A stretch of DNA of 64,000 nucleotides from Mesorhizobium sp. M3A.F.Ca.ET.080.04.2.1 (GTDB lineage Bacteria > Pseudomonadota > Alphaproteobacteria > Rhizobiales > Rhizobiaceae): the NCBI RefSeq assembly GCF_003952525.1, contig NZ_CP034451.1, positions 3,906,001-3,970,000 of the forward strand, written 5' to 3'. The notes under the pieces are model-generated. The model searched no databases. It worked only from the letters and a program-made list of their open reading frames with translations, and had not been told where the DNA came from. Position 1 is the stretch's first letter. Each line of letters starts with the position of its first letter. Of this stretch, positions 1-8,777 are shown one piece after another. The position numbers were made by a program, and so were the translations under genes.

Positions 1-691
1 GTTCAGCTCCTCGCCCTATTTCGTGTTCCCCGTGCCTGGCTACTCACTTCGTAACTACCAGGCTTATGCTTCCAGTGCTTCGTGGATAGAAGCGACCTTT
101 ACCAGCATCCGTGTTGCCCTGTTGGCGGCTGGCATGGCGACGGTCCTCGGCGCCATGCTCGCCCTCGGCCTCTCACGCGGTCGAATCCGCGGTCGCGGAG
201 CGATGGTTGCGCTCGTGCTCTCGCCTATAATTATGCCGACTATTGTCGTGGCGGTTGCGACCTATTTCCTGCTGGTGCAGGTTGGGCTTCAGGGTACCGA
301 GTTCGGACTGGCGCTTGGCCACGCGGTCCACGCAATCCCCTTCGTGGTCGTGATCGTGGTTGCCAATCTGCGCGACCTCAATCCGGCCTGCGAGCGTGCG
401 GCCCGCAGTCTTGGTGCGGGGCCCTTAGCCACCTTCCGCACTATCCTCGCCCCGCTGATTATGCCGGCTCTCATCGTCGCCGCCTTCTTCGCCTTCCTGA
501 CCTCGTTCGACGACGTCATATACGTGCTGTTCCTTGGCATAGGCACGGTCAACACCTTGCCTATGCGTATGTGGGAAGGGATCAAACAGGACGTCAATCC
601 GATCATTTCGGCGGTGGCTACGCTGCAGACGGCGCTCGCGGCGATCGTCATCATCGTAGGTGCCCTCCTGGGGCGTCGAAAGAATACGTGA
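1..691 (+). CDS. ABC transporter permease, PotC-like (5' end beyond window)
   Basis: Inner-membrane permease of a spermidine/putrescine-type ABC importer. The frame is open to the left window edge (reading ..SSPYFVFPVPGYSLRNYQ), so the N-terminus is missing. It has several long hydrophobic segments and the cytoplasmic EAA loop that docks on the ATPase (ERAARSLGAGPLATFRTILA, about two thirds along). It ends 38 bases before the M24 hydrolase gene and is followed by the cognate ATPase, so these genes form one operon. The substrate cannot be read from the sequence; polyamine, opine or modified amino acid are all possible. Confidence 0.88.
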   Translation, partial: FSSSPYFVFPVPGYSLRNYQAYASSASWIEATFTSIRVALLAAGMATVLGAMLALGLSRGRIRGRGAMVALVLSPIIMPTIVVAVATYFLLVQVGLQGTEFGLALGHAVHAIPFVVVIVVANLRDLNPACERAARSLGAGPLATFRTILAPLIMPALIVAAFFAFLTSFDDVIYVLFLGIGTVNTLPMRMWEGIKQDVNPIISAVATLQTALAAIVIIVGALLGRRKNT

Positions 692-729
692 CGGCTAAGA
701 TTGAAAGCTCGCAGCAGAAAGAATAAGCA

Positions 730-1911
730 ATGCTCACAGCCTCGCAACTGCTACCGTTGGACGCGATCGACCAACTGCCCTTCACCCCGGGAGAATTCGA
801 TGCCCGCCTTGCGGCTTGCCGGCGGGCAATGACCGAGCGCGGGCTCGACTACCTCGTGCTCAGTTCGCCCGAAAACATCTACTATCTCTCGGGCTTCATT
901 ACCAAAGGATACTACGTTTTTCAGGCGCTTGTCCTGACGCATACTAGCGATCCGATCCTCGTCGTGCGTCGCTACGAGCAAGCCAATGTCGAGCGTCTGT
1001 CCTATTACCGGAACGCTGCCATATGGCAAGACACGGATGTTCCGGCCGAGGTACTTGCAAGAGCGCTGGTCGATTTGGGCGCTTTGGGAAAGACCGTTGG
1101 CGTGGATGCCAACTCCATGTTCCTTACGGTGAACGCCTACGAAACGCTCCGCGCTGCGCTGCCCGGCACCAACTTTGTTAATGCTTCTACAATTCTGGAA
1201 AGATGCCGGGCCATCAAGTCCCCGCAGGAGATCGCTTACATTCGCCGCGCAGCTGAGACGTTGTCCGCAGGGTTCAAGGCCGCACATGAAGCTGCGCGTC
1301 CGGGGCGTACTGAGAACGATGTGGCCGCAGCTTTCCATCATGCTGCCATCTCGGCTGGTAGTGAATATATGGGCAGTGCCCCTTATATCGCTTCCGGCCC
1401 GCGAACGGCACTTCCGCACGCTACCTGGGCTGGCCGATGCATCGAAAAAGGCGATCTGGTCATCGTCGAGGGATCCGGAAACTGGAAGCGATACAGTGCA
1501 GCCTTGATGCGGACCTGGTGCCTGGGAAAACCGAGCGACAGCGTCCGTCGGGCAGCCGATACTTCAAAGGCCGCGCTCGCCGCGGCGATCGCGGCCATGA
1601 GGCCGGGCGTAACAAGTGGAGAAGTCGATGCTGCGTGTCGTGGCACTGTGGCTCGCGCTGGTCTCGCCCATGCCTTTCTCAATAGAACCGGCTACTCCGT
1701 GGGCGTTGGCATCTGCCCGGGCTGGGGTGAAGGATGGGTCATGGACCTAAAGGACGGAGATCCCCGCGTCCTGCACCCAGGCATGGTATTCCATATCGTG
1801 CCGGTGCTGTTCCCCGAGCCGAACATCAGCGTAGGCTTCAGCGCCACAGTGCTCGTCACCGAGACCGGCGCGGAGATTGTCTCTGATTACTCGCGGGAGC
1901 TGGAATGCTGA
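730..1911 (+). CDS. M24 family hydrolase (creatinase / ectoine-hydrolase-like)
   Basis: Pita-bread-fold hydrolase of 393 residues, the usual length for this family. The N-terminal domain carries the typical GLDYLVLSSPENIYYLSGF start. In the C-terminal catalytic domain the usual metal-binding DG...D pair is replaced (VIVEGSGNWKRYSAALMRT), and the late motif NRTGYSVGVGICPGWGEGW resembles ectoine hydrolase DoeA and creatinase more than metal-dependent Xaa-Pro peptidases. A metal-free C-N hydrolysis of a small compound is therefore inferred. It lies between permease and ATPase genes and overlaps the ATPase by 7 bases, which suggests that it acts on the imported solute. Confidence 0.85.
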   Translation: MLTASQLLPLDAIDQLPFTPGEFDARLAACRRAMTERGLDYLVLSSPENIYYLSGFITKGYYVFQALVLTHTSDPILVVRRYEQANVERLSYYRNAAIWQDTDVPAEVLARALVDLGALGKTVGVDANSMFLTVNAYETLRAALPGTNFVNASTILERCRAIKSPQEIAYIRRAAETLSAGFKAAHEAARPGRTENDVAAAFHHAAISAGSEYMGSAPYIASGPRTALPHATWAGRCIEKGDLVIVEGSGNWKRYSAALMRTWCLGKPSDSVRRAADTSKAALAAAIAAMRPGVTSGEVDAACRGTVARAGLAHAFLNRTGYSVGVGICPGWGEGWVMDLKDGDPRVLHPGMVFHIVPVLFPEPNISVGFSATVLVTETGAEIVSDYSRELEC

Positions 1912-2993
1912 AAGCCATACACGACACTGCCGTCGTAAAGACGGGCGGCATCACGCTCCGCAGCTTGGGAAAACGGTACGGCAGCGCCGTCGCCGTCGAC
2001 GACGTCAGCCTTGAAGTATTGCCCGGCGAATTCGTGTCGCTACTCGGCCCCAGCGGATCGGGCAAGACCACTACGCTGATGATGATCGCCGGCTTCACAG
2101 TTCCCGACAGCGGCCAGATTCTGCTGGACGGAAAAGACATAACCCGCCTGCCTTCGCATCGCCGTGAGCTCGGCGTCATTTTCCAGAACTATGCGCTCTT
2201 TCCCCACATGACGGTCGCCGAAAACGTGGCGTACCCTTTGCGTATGCGCCGCATGGGGAAGACAGCGGTCGAAAACAGCGTCAAACGGGTCCTCGAACAG
2301 GTGCAGCTTGGCGCACTGGCTGCCCGCTACCCCCACCAGCTATCGGGTGGTCAGCAACAACGCGTAGCAATTGGCCGCGCTTTGGTCTTCGATCCTCCCG
2401 TGCTGCTTCTGGACGAGCCTCTTGGGGCCTTGGACAAGAAGCTGCGCCAACATCTAAGGACGGAGATAAAGGCGCTGCACAAGGACGTCGGCAAGACGAT
2501 GATCTACGTCACGCATGACCAGGAGGAGGCGCTGGCCATGTCCGATCGTGTTGCCGTTATGCATGAGGGCCGCATCAGGCAGGCCTCCTCACCGCGCGAC
2601 ATCTACAGGCGGCCCGCCGAGCTCTTCGTCGCGAGCTTTGTGGGTGAAGCGAACCTTGTTCCGGTAAAGCTTAAGGGCGGCGTCGCCTACAGTTCGGATG
2701 GGAGGCGTCTCGAGGCCACGCGATGGGATGGCGACGACATGGAAGCCATGCTTTGCATAAGACCGGAACACGTTCGTCTCGATTTGGGTGATGTCGGGAT
2801 GGCTTCCGGCCCCCAGGGGACCGTTGTCGACTCCACTTATGTCGGCGACGCAACAGTCATTGAATGCGAAACGGACTCTGGGCTGCGGCTAACATCGAAA
2901 GTACTCAACCAGTCGGGCGACCAAATTCCGACTATCGGCTCGAGTTGCCGCGTGAGATGGGCCGCGACCGATGCAACGATTCTCACTAACTAG
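1905..2993 (+). CDS. ABC transporter ATP-binding protein, PotA-like
   Basis: Cytoplasmic ATPase of the polyamine-type importer, 362 residues. Walker A GPSGSGKT at about 48-55, Q-loop FQNYALFP near 93-100, signature LSGGQQQR at 146-153, Walker B VLLLDE at 166-171 and the switch histidine in VTHDQEEALAMSD. The C-terminal third is a TOBE-type regulatory domain (RPEHVRLDLGD). The start overlaps the end of the M24 gene by 7 bases, implying translational coupling. It pairs with the permease at the window edge. Confidence 0.95.
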   Translation: MLKAIHDTAVVKTGGITLRSLGKRYGSAVAVDDVSLEVLPGEFVSLLGPSGSGKTTTLMMIAGFTVPDSGQILLDGKDITRLPSHRRELGVIFQNYALFPHMTVAENVAYPLRMRRMGKTAVENSVKRVLEQVQLGALAARYPHQLSGGQQQRVAIGRALVFDPPVLLLDEPLGALDKKLRQHLRTEIKALHKDVGKTMIYVTHDQEEALAMSDRVAVMHEGRIRQASSPRDIYRRPAELFVASFVGEANLVPVKLKGGVAYSSDGRRLEATRWDGDDMEAMLCIRPEHVRLDLGDVGMASGPQGTVVDSTYVGDATVIECETDSGLRLTSKVLNQSGDQIPTIGSSCRVRWAATDATILTN

Positions 2994-3159
2994 CCGAGTA
3001 AGCGACGGTGTTGCTCGCGCTACTGGTTGATGTTGATCCGTAGTTCCAAGGCTAGCACCGGCAAAATGCAAGAAAATCTCCCGTAAGTTCTAGCACGCTG
3101 GCCGCTGGTGTTTTTGGATGGGCCATCATGTTATTTCACTTCATCAGAAAGGTCTGCAT

Positions 3160-3513
3160 ATGGAAAAAATAACGCGCTACGAAGTTGGTCCTCGCATGAG
3201 CCAAATGACGGTTTTCGGTGACATGGTCTATACCGCGGGCATAGTGGCGCTGCGTGCCCCCGGAAGGCCAGTTGCTGACCAGACAGCCGACATTCTGGCC
3301 AAGATTGAGGATCTGTTGGCTGTAGCGGGAACAGAAAAGGGCAAGTTACTGACGGCAACGATCTGGCTGTCCGACATGTCTACATTCGCAGAGATGAACC
3401 GAGTATGGGACAATTGGGTGGTGCCGGGAAGAACACCTTGTCGGGCCTGCGTTGAGGCCGCGCTAGCAGGATCGGGATATACGGTCGAGATTCAGGTTAC
3501 TGCGGCGCTTTAG
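3160..3513 (+). CDS. RidA/YjgF/UK114 family protein
   Basis: Small RidA-like enamine/imine deaminase of 117 residues. The start at 3160 is chosen because AAAGG lies at 3148-3152 and the protein then begins MEKITRYEVGPRMSQ, as in the family; an upstream in-frame ATG at 3118 lacks these. The C-terminal signature PCRACVEAALAGSGYTVEI contains the conserved substrate-binding arginine. It is separated from the ABC operon by about 165 bases with no gene seen. It probably clears reactive intermediates of amine or amino-acid catabolism started by the neighbouring genes. A mobile recombinase abuts its stop codon. Confidence 0.88.
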   Translation: MEKITRYEVGPRMSQMTVFGDMVYTAGIVALRAPGRPVADQTADILAKIEDLLAVAGTEKGKLLTATIWLSDMSTFAEMNRVWDNWVVPGRTPCRACVEAALAGSGYTVEIQVTAAL

Positions 3514-3553
3514 GCTGAATGCGTCCGTACTCAAGCGCAAGGCCGTCGTCTAT

Positions 3554-5566
3554 GTGCGTCAGTCCACTCAGGCGCAGGTCCAGCTCAACCTTGAGAGCCA
3601 GCGTCGGCAATATGAGCTTGTCGACGTCGCGCGGCGCTGGGGATTCCGCAAAGTAGAGGTGATCGACGAGGATCTGGGACGAACCGCAAGCGGGGCTGTG
3701 GAGCGTCCCGGTTTCGAGCGCCTGGTCGATGATTTGTGCACCGGCCATGTGGGCGCCGTGCTTTGCCGGGAGGCGTCCCGCCTGTCGCGCAACGGGCCGG
3801 ACTGGCATCGGCTGCTCGAGTTGTGCGGCGAAGTCGATGCACGCGTGATCGATCTGGACGGAGTCTACGATCCGCGATTGCCGAACGACCGCCTGCTGCT
3901 CGGTATGAAGGGCAGCATCAGCGGGTTCGAGCTCGGCGTGCTGCGTGCCCGCATGTACGAGGCCGCCCGCGCCAAGGCACAGCGCGGAGAACTGCGCATC
4001 TCCGTGCCCTTCGGCTATGTCTGGCACCGCGATTACGGTCTCGGGTTCGATCCCGACAAGCGCCTGCAGGAGACCATTCGCCTGATATTCGCGCGCTTCC
4101 GCGAACTCGGCAGTGCGCGCCAGGTCCTGATCTCGATGATCGACGATGGCGTGCATTTCCCCAGACCCTCCGACGGCAAGAAGATGGTGTCCTTCGACTG
4201 GGTTCCGATCCGCTACCGCAACGTGATCTCGATCCTGAAGAACCCATTCTACGCCGGCGCCTATGTCTATGGTAGGAGCGAGAAGCGCACTGAGATCGTC
4301 GATGGCCGCGTTCGCAAGAGCTATGGCCATTACAAGCCGGCTAGCGAGTCGGCGGTGGTGCTCAAGGACCATCACGAAGGCTACATCGGATGGAGCGAGT
4401 ACGAACGGAACCAGGAACTGCTCGCGGCCAACGCTTATGGCAAAGCCGGCGGTGTCAAGTCGGGCCGCGGCGGTCGCGCGCTGCTCCCGGGTCTCATCTC
4501 CTGTGGTCGATGCGGGCGAAGACTGGTTGTCATGTATGCCGGACGCGGCCAGGGTTATCCGGTATATCGCTGCGAGCGCGGCAACCTCATGATGGCACAG
4601 GCGCGATGCATGTCGTTCAACGGCTTTCGCACCGACGCGGCGGTGACCCGCGAAGCGCTGGAGGCGGTTGCGCCGATGGCGATCGAAGCGGCGTTGGAGG
4701 CTGAACGGATGCAGCTGGAGAGCGAAGCCAAGCGGCGGCAGATGATCGAGATGGACCTGCAGCAGGCGCGCTATGAGGCATCGCTCGCCGAGCGCCGCTA
4801 TGCCGCTTGCGACCCGGAGAACCGGCTTATTGCGGCCCAGCTCGAGAGGAGTTGGGAAGCCACGCTCAGGCGCGTGGAGACCTGCGAGGCCCGGCTGAGC
4901 GAAGTCCAGCGTGTGGAGCCTGTCGACGCGGTTCCGGACTTCACGGGCCTCGCCCAGAATCTCGAGGCCATCTGGAACGCGCCGGGTGTCGATATGCGCT
5001 GCCGTCAGCAACTGCTGCGCGCGCTCATCAAGGACATTGTGGCGGACGTCGATGACGACGCGCGCGATGTGATCCTGACCATCCACTGGCACGGAGGCCA
5101 GCACTCGCAGGTACGGGTTCGCAAGCCCAAATCCGGAGAGCATGGCCAGCGTACGCCTGAGGAGGCTCTGGCGATCATGCGATCCATGGCAACCCGGTGG
5201 TCGGATGCCGAAATCGCTGCCACACTCAACCGCATGGGCATGCAAACCGGTCAGGGAAAGACCTGGACCGCGCGTCGCGTCCAATCGCTGCGCACGGTGC
5301 ACAAGATCAGCGGCTATCGCTCTTCCGACAAGAATGGCGAGTGGCTCACCATGTCGGATGCCGCCGCGAAGCTCGGCGTGTCGCACGTCAAAATCCGCCG
5401 GTTCATCAGGGATGGCCTCTTGCCCGCCGAGCAGGTCATGCGCGGCGCGCCCTACCAGATCCGCGCCAGCGACCTCGAAGACGAACGGATCAAGGCCGAT
5501 TTGGCGCGCAATACTCCGCGTCGCATCCACGACGACAACCAGGAATCGCTGTTTTCCGCCATTTGA
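3554..5566 (+). CDS. Large serine recombinase (resolvase N-domain, recombinase, zinc ribbon)
   Basis: Site-specific recombinase of about 670 residues. The resolvase-type catalytic domain begins just upstream in the same frame (KAVVYVRQSTQAQVQ); the serine of RQST is the expected nucleophile and EASRLSRN the conserved arginine motif. The recombinase domain follows, then a zinc ribbon (CGRCGRRL..YRCER), a coiled coil and a C-terminal helix-turn-helix (AAKLGVSHVKIRRFI). Odd point: no ATG, GTG or TTG lies between the in-frame stop at 3464 and the GTG at 3554, and that GTG falls inside the first catalytic strand. The true start was probably lost at the junction with the RidA gene. Confidence 0.85.
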   Translation: MRQSTQAQVQLNLESQRRQYELVDVARRWGFRKVEVIDEDLGRTASGAVERPGFERLVDDLCTGHVGAVLCREASRLSRNGPDWHRLLELCGEVDARVIDLDGVYDPRLPNDRLLLGMKGSISGFELGVLRARMYEAARAKAQRGELRISVPFGYVWHRDYGLGFDPDKRLQETIRLIFARFRELGSARQVLISMIDDGVHFPRPSDGKKMVSFDWVPIRYRNVISILKNPFYAGAYVYGRSEKRTEIVDGRVRKSYGHYKPASESAVVLKDHHEGYIGWSEYERNQELLAANAYGKAGGVKSGRGGRALLPGLISCGRCGRRLVVMYAGRGQGYPVYRCERGNLMMAQARCMSFNGFRTDAAVTREALEAVAPMAIEAALEAERMQLESEAKRRQMIEMDLQQARYEASLAERRYAACDPENRLIAAQLERSWEATLRRVETCEARLSEVQRVEPVDAVPDFTGLAQNLEAIWNAPGVDMRCRQQLLRALIKDIVADVDDDARDVILTIHWHGGQHSQVRVRKPKSGEHGQRTPEEALAIMRSMATRWSDAEIAATLNRMGMQTGQGKTWTARRVQSLRTVHKISGYRSSDKNGEWLTMSDAAAKLGVSHVKIRRFIRDGLLPAEQVMRGAPYQIRASDLEDERIKADLARNTPRRIHDDNQESLFSAI

Positions 5567-5597
5567 AAAGGGGTGCATAATGAATCAGTCTTCGCAA

Positions 5598-7003
5598 AAC
5601 CACGCAGCGCGCGTTCGGCCGCGTTGTTGGTGAGGCAAATCCGGCCATCGCCGAGGAAGGTCGTGAATCCTTCCCAGCGCTTCAGCATATAGTCGATTGG
5701 CTCGGCGACCGGAGAGCTGCGCGACAGTCTTGCCCGCTCTGCCCGCATCCAGGCCTCAAGTTCGGTGGCGAGAAGACGGCTTTCCTGCCGTCGTTGCAGA
5801 CGTTCGTCGGAGACGACTCCGTTGATGTCGCGCTCGATACCAAACAGGGCGTCGATGCGTTTGACCGCCTCGAGCGCGATCGGTGAGATCGGCGCGGCGT
5901 TCTTGCCACGCTTGGCATTGGCGCGATGTCGGCAAGTACGAAGAACTTGCGGCGCGCATGCGCCCAGCACAGCGCCTGGGTCAGCGGACTGGGATCGCGG
6001 TCCACCTTGAACAGCGGATTGTAACCGCCATAGGCATCGGCCTGCAGAATGCCGGTGAAGTTCCTCAAATGACGCTCGGGATGCTCCTGCCGCCGATCGC
6101 CCGAAGCATAAGTAGAGCGCCGCCGGTGGCGATTGCCCGCCGAACGCCGGTCATCCCTGACATAGGTCCAGATGCGGCCTGTATCGATCTTGCCCTTCGC
6201 CAGGATCGGCACGGTCGTGTCGTCGGCATGGAGACGATCAGCGGCAAGCACATGCGCCTCGATCAGCGCGTGCACCGGCTTCAGCGCCACGGCACAAGCG
6301 CCGACCTGGTCCGCAAGCGCCGACAGGCTGAGTTCGACGCCCTCGCGGGCATAGCGCTCGCTCTGCCGGTTCAGCGGTTGATGCTGGGCGAACTTCTCGA
6401 ACAGGACCATCGCCAAAAGGTTCGGTCCGGCAAAGCCGCGCGGCGTCACATGGAAGGGCGCCGGCGGCTGCGAGATCTTCTCGCATTCGCGGCAGGTGAA
6501 CTTCTCGCGCACGGTCTGGATCACTTCCACTGGCGCGGGATCACCTCCAGCGTCTCGGTAATGTCCTCGCCAAGCTTGGCCAGCCTGCCCGAGCCGCAGC
6601 ACGGGCAGTTCCGGGGTGCGGCGATGACCACGCGCTCACGTGGCAGATGGTCGGGAAAGGGCTTGCGCGACGGGCGCTTGCGCTCGAAAGCTCGGACTGT
6701 CGATGACCGCGCTGTCAGTTCCGCCGCCAATTCGTCCTGGCTGGCGTCGGCTTCCAACTCCTCAAGTTGCAATTCCATCTGTTGGAGAAGCCTCGCCTTG
6801 CGTTCGGAGCGGCTGCCATGGATCTCGCGCTTCAGCTTCTCTATCTCCAGCCTGAGCCGCGCGATCAGCACATCGGAGTGCGAGTTCAAGGCTTGCGCGC
6901 GAGCGGCGAGCGCTTGCGCCTCACGGCGGGTCGCACGCTCGGCGAGGATCATCGCGTGCGCACTGGCAAGGTCACCGGGAAGCTGATCGGCCACATCAGT
7001 CAT
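5598..7003 (-). pseudogene. tnpC: IS66 transposase TnpC, frameshifted and 3'-truncated
   Basis: The N-terminal part (MTDVADQLPGDLASAHAMIL, leucine-rich coiled region, zinc-binding CPCCGSGRL) reads in one frame from 7003 to about 6525. The middle part (REKFTCRECEK, FAGPNLLAMVLFEKFAQHQP, LQADAYGGYN, LCWAHARRKFF) is in a second frame. The part from about 5930 (ISPIALEAVKRIDALFGIER through NNAAERALRGFA) is in a third. The final C-terminal segment usual for TnpC is missing: homology stops at about 5600 next to the recombinase gene. It is non-functional. Confidence 0.88.
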
Positions 7004-7048
7004 GGCGCGATGGAATCATATTCGCTCCCGCCAAGCCAGCGGTTTTGC

Positions 7049-7393
7049 TCATCCCGCCGAGCTCGGGCGCCAGGTTTTTTGCGGCATCCGCCAGTCGATG
7101 CCTTCTAGCAAATAGCCGAGCTGCGCGGGCGTGATCACCACCGTGCCATCGGCCGATGGCCAGATGAACCGGCCACGCTCGAGCTTCTTCGTGAACAGGC
7201 AGGCACCCTGGCCGTCATGCCAGATCACCTTGATCAAGCCACCCTGCCGCCCGCGGAAACAGAACAGGTGACCGGTGTGCGGATCGCGCTTCAATGTCTC
7301 CTGCACCATTAGCGACAGGCCGGGGAAGCCCTTGCGCATATCCGTATAGCCAGTGGCGAGCCAGACCTTCACACCGTTCGGGACCGGGATCAT
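7049..7393 (-). CDS. tnpB: IS66 accessory protein TnpB
   Basis: Intact 114-residue IS66 Orf2 protein: MIPVPNGVKVWLATGYTDMR, FRGRQGGLIKVIWHDGQGAC and LEGIDWRMPQ are all family hallmarks. Its start overlaps the tnpA stop as ATGA. It is required with TnpA and TnpC for transposition of this family, but both partners are broken here, so the protein is probably not useful. Confidence 0.93.
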   Translation of the reverse strand: MIPVPNGVKVWLATGYTDMRKGFPGLSLMVQETLKRDPHTGHLFCFRGRQGGLIKVIWHDGQGACLFTKKLERGRFIWPSADGTVVITPAQLGYLLEGIDWRMPQKTWRPSSAG

Positions 7394-7784
7394 CGCCGCT
7401 CCAGCACATCCAGGATCCGGCCGAGCGCCTCGTTATCGATATCACTCTCGACCCGCAGGCGGCGGGCGCCGCCAAGCTCGATCGTCACCATGCTGCTCTT
7501 CTTGCGCGGTCTGGAGATCGGCGGTGGCTGCGCTGGCGATTGCGCGCTGGCAGCGCCTCGACGACTTCCACGGCAACGAGTTGCGGCACGGACGGCGCGG
7601 AGATCTGGCAGAGTTCCTTGCGCCACCGGAAAAGCTGGCTCACATGAATGCCAGCCGATCGCGCGGTCTCGGAAACACTAGCCCCAGGCTCAAACGTCGC
7701 CGCGACCAGCCGCTCCTTCTCCTCCCGAGACCAGCGCCGGCGCCGCTCGACCGACGTGATCACTTCAATCTGATGCTTCGTCAC
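7390..7784 (-). pseudogene. tnpA: IS66 TnpA, frameshifted
   Basis: The N-terminal half is a helix-turn-helix of the IS66 Orf1 type (MTKHQIEVITSVERRRRWSR, SETARSAGIHVSQLFRWRKE). After about 7550 the family sequence continues in another frame (KKSSMVTIELGGARRLRVES, ALGRILDVLERR) and ends overlapping tnpB. One frameshift therefore separates the DNA-binding part from the C-terminus. Confidence 0.85.
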
Positions 7785-7975
7785 AGGGCTACTCCTAGTG
7801 CTTCCACTAGGACTTGCAGCCTTCAGCCTACCTCAGCAAGACGGCCGTGACCGCGGGGATACCCGAAGCCTTGCGCATCGCCAATCCATATCCGGCTGCT
7901 ACTGCAGGCTGCGGGGGCAGGTCGTACCCAAGGACTCGGTTTAAGCCGTTCCGTCAGCGGCTAAAGGATCAGGGG

Positions 7976-8770
7976 CTAAGACAGCATCACCACTTCTTTT
8001 CCCTCCATGACGCCGAGCCGCATCGCAGCCTGCAGAAGGTGGCGGCGCATGGCACTACGTGCGTCAGCGGCCGAACCGGCATCGATGGCATGAAAGATGT
8101 CGCGGTGTTCACCGATGACACCATCGACGTGCGCCGGCCCTCGTTGCTTCAGAGTATTAATGCGGGCGATCGTCACGCTTTGGTTGAGCAGCAGGGACAG
8201 GTAACGCTGGAAGTCCGCGACCTTGCCATTGCCGCTTGCTGCCGCGACAGCACGGTGAAACTCGATGTCTGCGGCGACGCCCACATCCTGGCCGAGCTTG
8301 GTGCGATCCATCTCCTCTAGCCAGTGCCTGAGCGCGACGAGATCGGCTTGCGAACGGCGGATCGAGGCAAGCCCGGCTCCCTCCACTTCGAGGCACAGGC
8401 GCAGCTCGAAGATCTCGCGCAGAGCAACGCCACTGCCGACCTCGGCGTCCCGGATTCGGAAGGAACGCTGCAGGGGAGCATCGCTAACAAAGACCCCGGC
8501 CCCCTGACGGCTGACCAAGATCCCATCTGCCTTCAGGCGGGAGACCGCTTCCCGGATGACTGTACGGCTGACACCAAAGCTGGCGGCGAGTTCGGGCTCG
8601 GTTGGCAGGCGTCCCCCCGCTACAAAACGCCCAGTTTCGATATCCTCCTGCAGTGCAGCCACCACCCGATCGGCCAAAGGTAGCGGTCGTCCGATCCGTC
8701 TGTCCGGCTCGCCTTCAGGGCCATTGGATTCCGCGGTCGTGCGCATCCGATCGTTGATGGCCAAACACAC
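7976..8770 (-). CDS. GntR-family transcriptional regulator, FadR/FCD subfamily
   Basis: DNA-binding regulator of up to 264 residues: an N-terminal winged helix (LPTEPELAASFGVSRTVIREAVSRLKADGIL) followed by an all-helical FCD ligand domain (ELRLCLEVEGAGLAS, FHRAVAAASGNG, HRDIFHAID). The GTG at 8770 is too close to the AGGAGG; the TTG at 8764 or the ATG at 8746 are better starts. It lies 7 bases downstream of the FAD-dependent dehydrogenase gene on the same strand, so the two are co-transcribed. It probably responds to a hydroxyacid or related metabolite and controls this operon and possibly the divergent genes from 10.4 kb. Confidence 0.92.
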   Translation of the reverse strand: MCLAINDRMRTTAESNGPEGEPDRRIGRPLPLADRVVAALQEDIETGRFVAGGRLPTEPELAASFGVSRTVIREAVSRLKADGILVSRQGAGVFVSDAPLQRSFRIRDAEVGSGVALREIFELRLCLEVEGAGLASIRRSQADLVALRHWLEEMDRTKLGQDVGVAADIEFHRAVAAASGNGKVADFQRYLSLLLNQSVTIARINTLKQRGPAHVDGVIGEHRDIFHAIDAGSAADARSAMRRHLLQAAMRLGVMEGKEVVMLS

Positions 8771-8777
8771 CTCCTCT

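Larger units (their letters stand above)
5590..7800 (-). mobile_element. Decayed IS66-family element (copy 1)
   Basis: Minus-strand tnpA, tnpB and tnpC in the standard IS66 order, with tnpA and tnpC frameshifted and the 3' end of tnpC cut off near 5600, where the recombinase segment begins. The inverted repeats could not be placed confidently. A more decayed relative lies at 42.4-43.1 kb. Confidence 0.85.

Noticed and set aside
3497..5578. 693-codon open frame antisense to the serine recombinase
   Set aside because: Low-complexity, arginine/alanine/histidine-rich sequence without domain motifs, mirrored exactly on a well-supported recombinase gene; a GC-rich shadow.
5883..6986. 367-codon plus-strand frame over the IS66 remnant
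   Set aside because: Antisense to recognisable TnpC sequence in three frames; no motif of its own.
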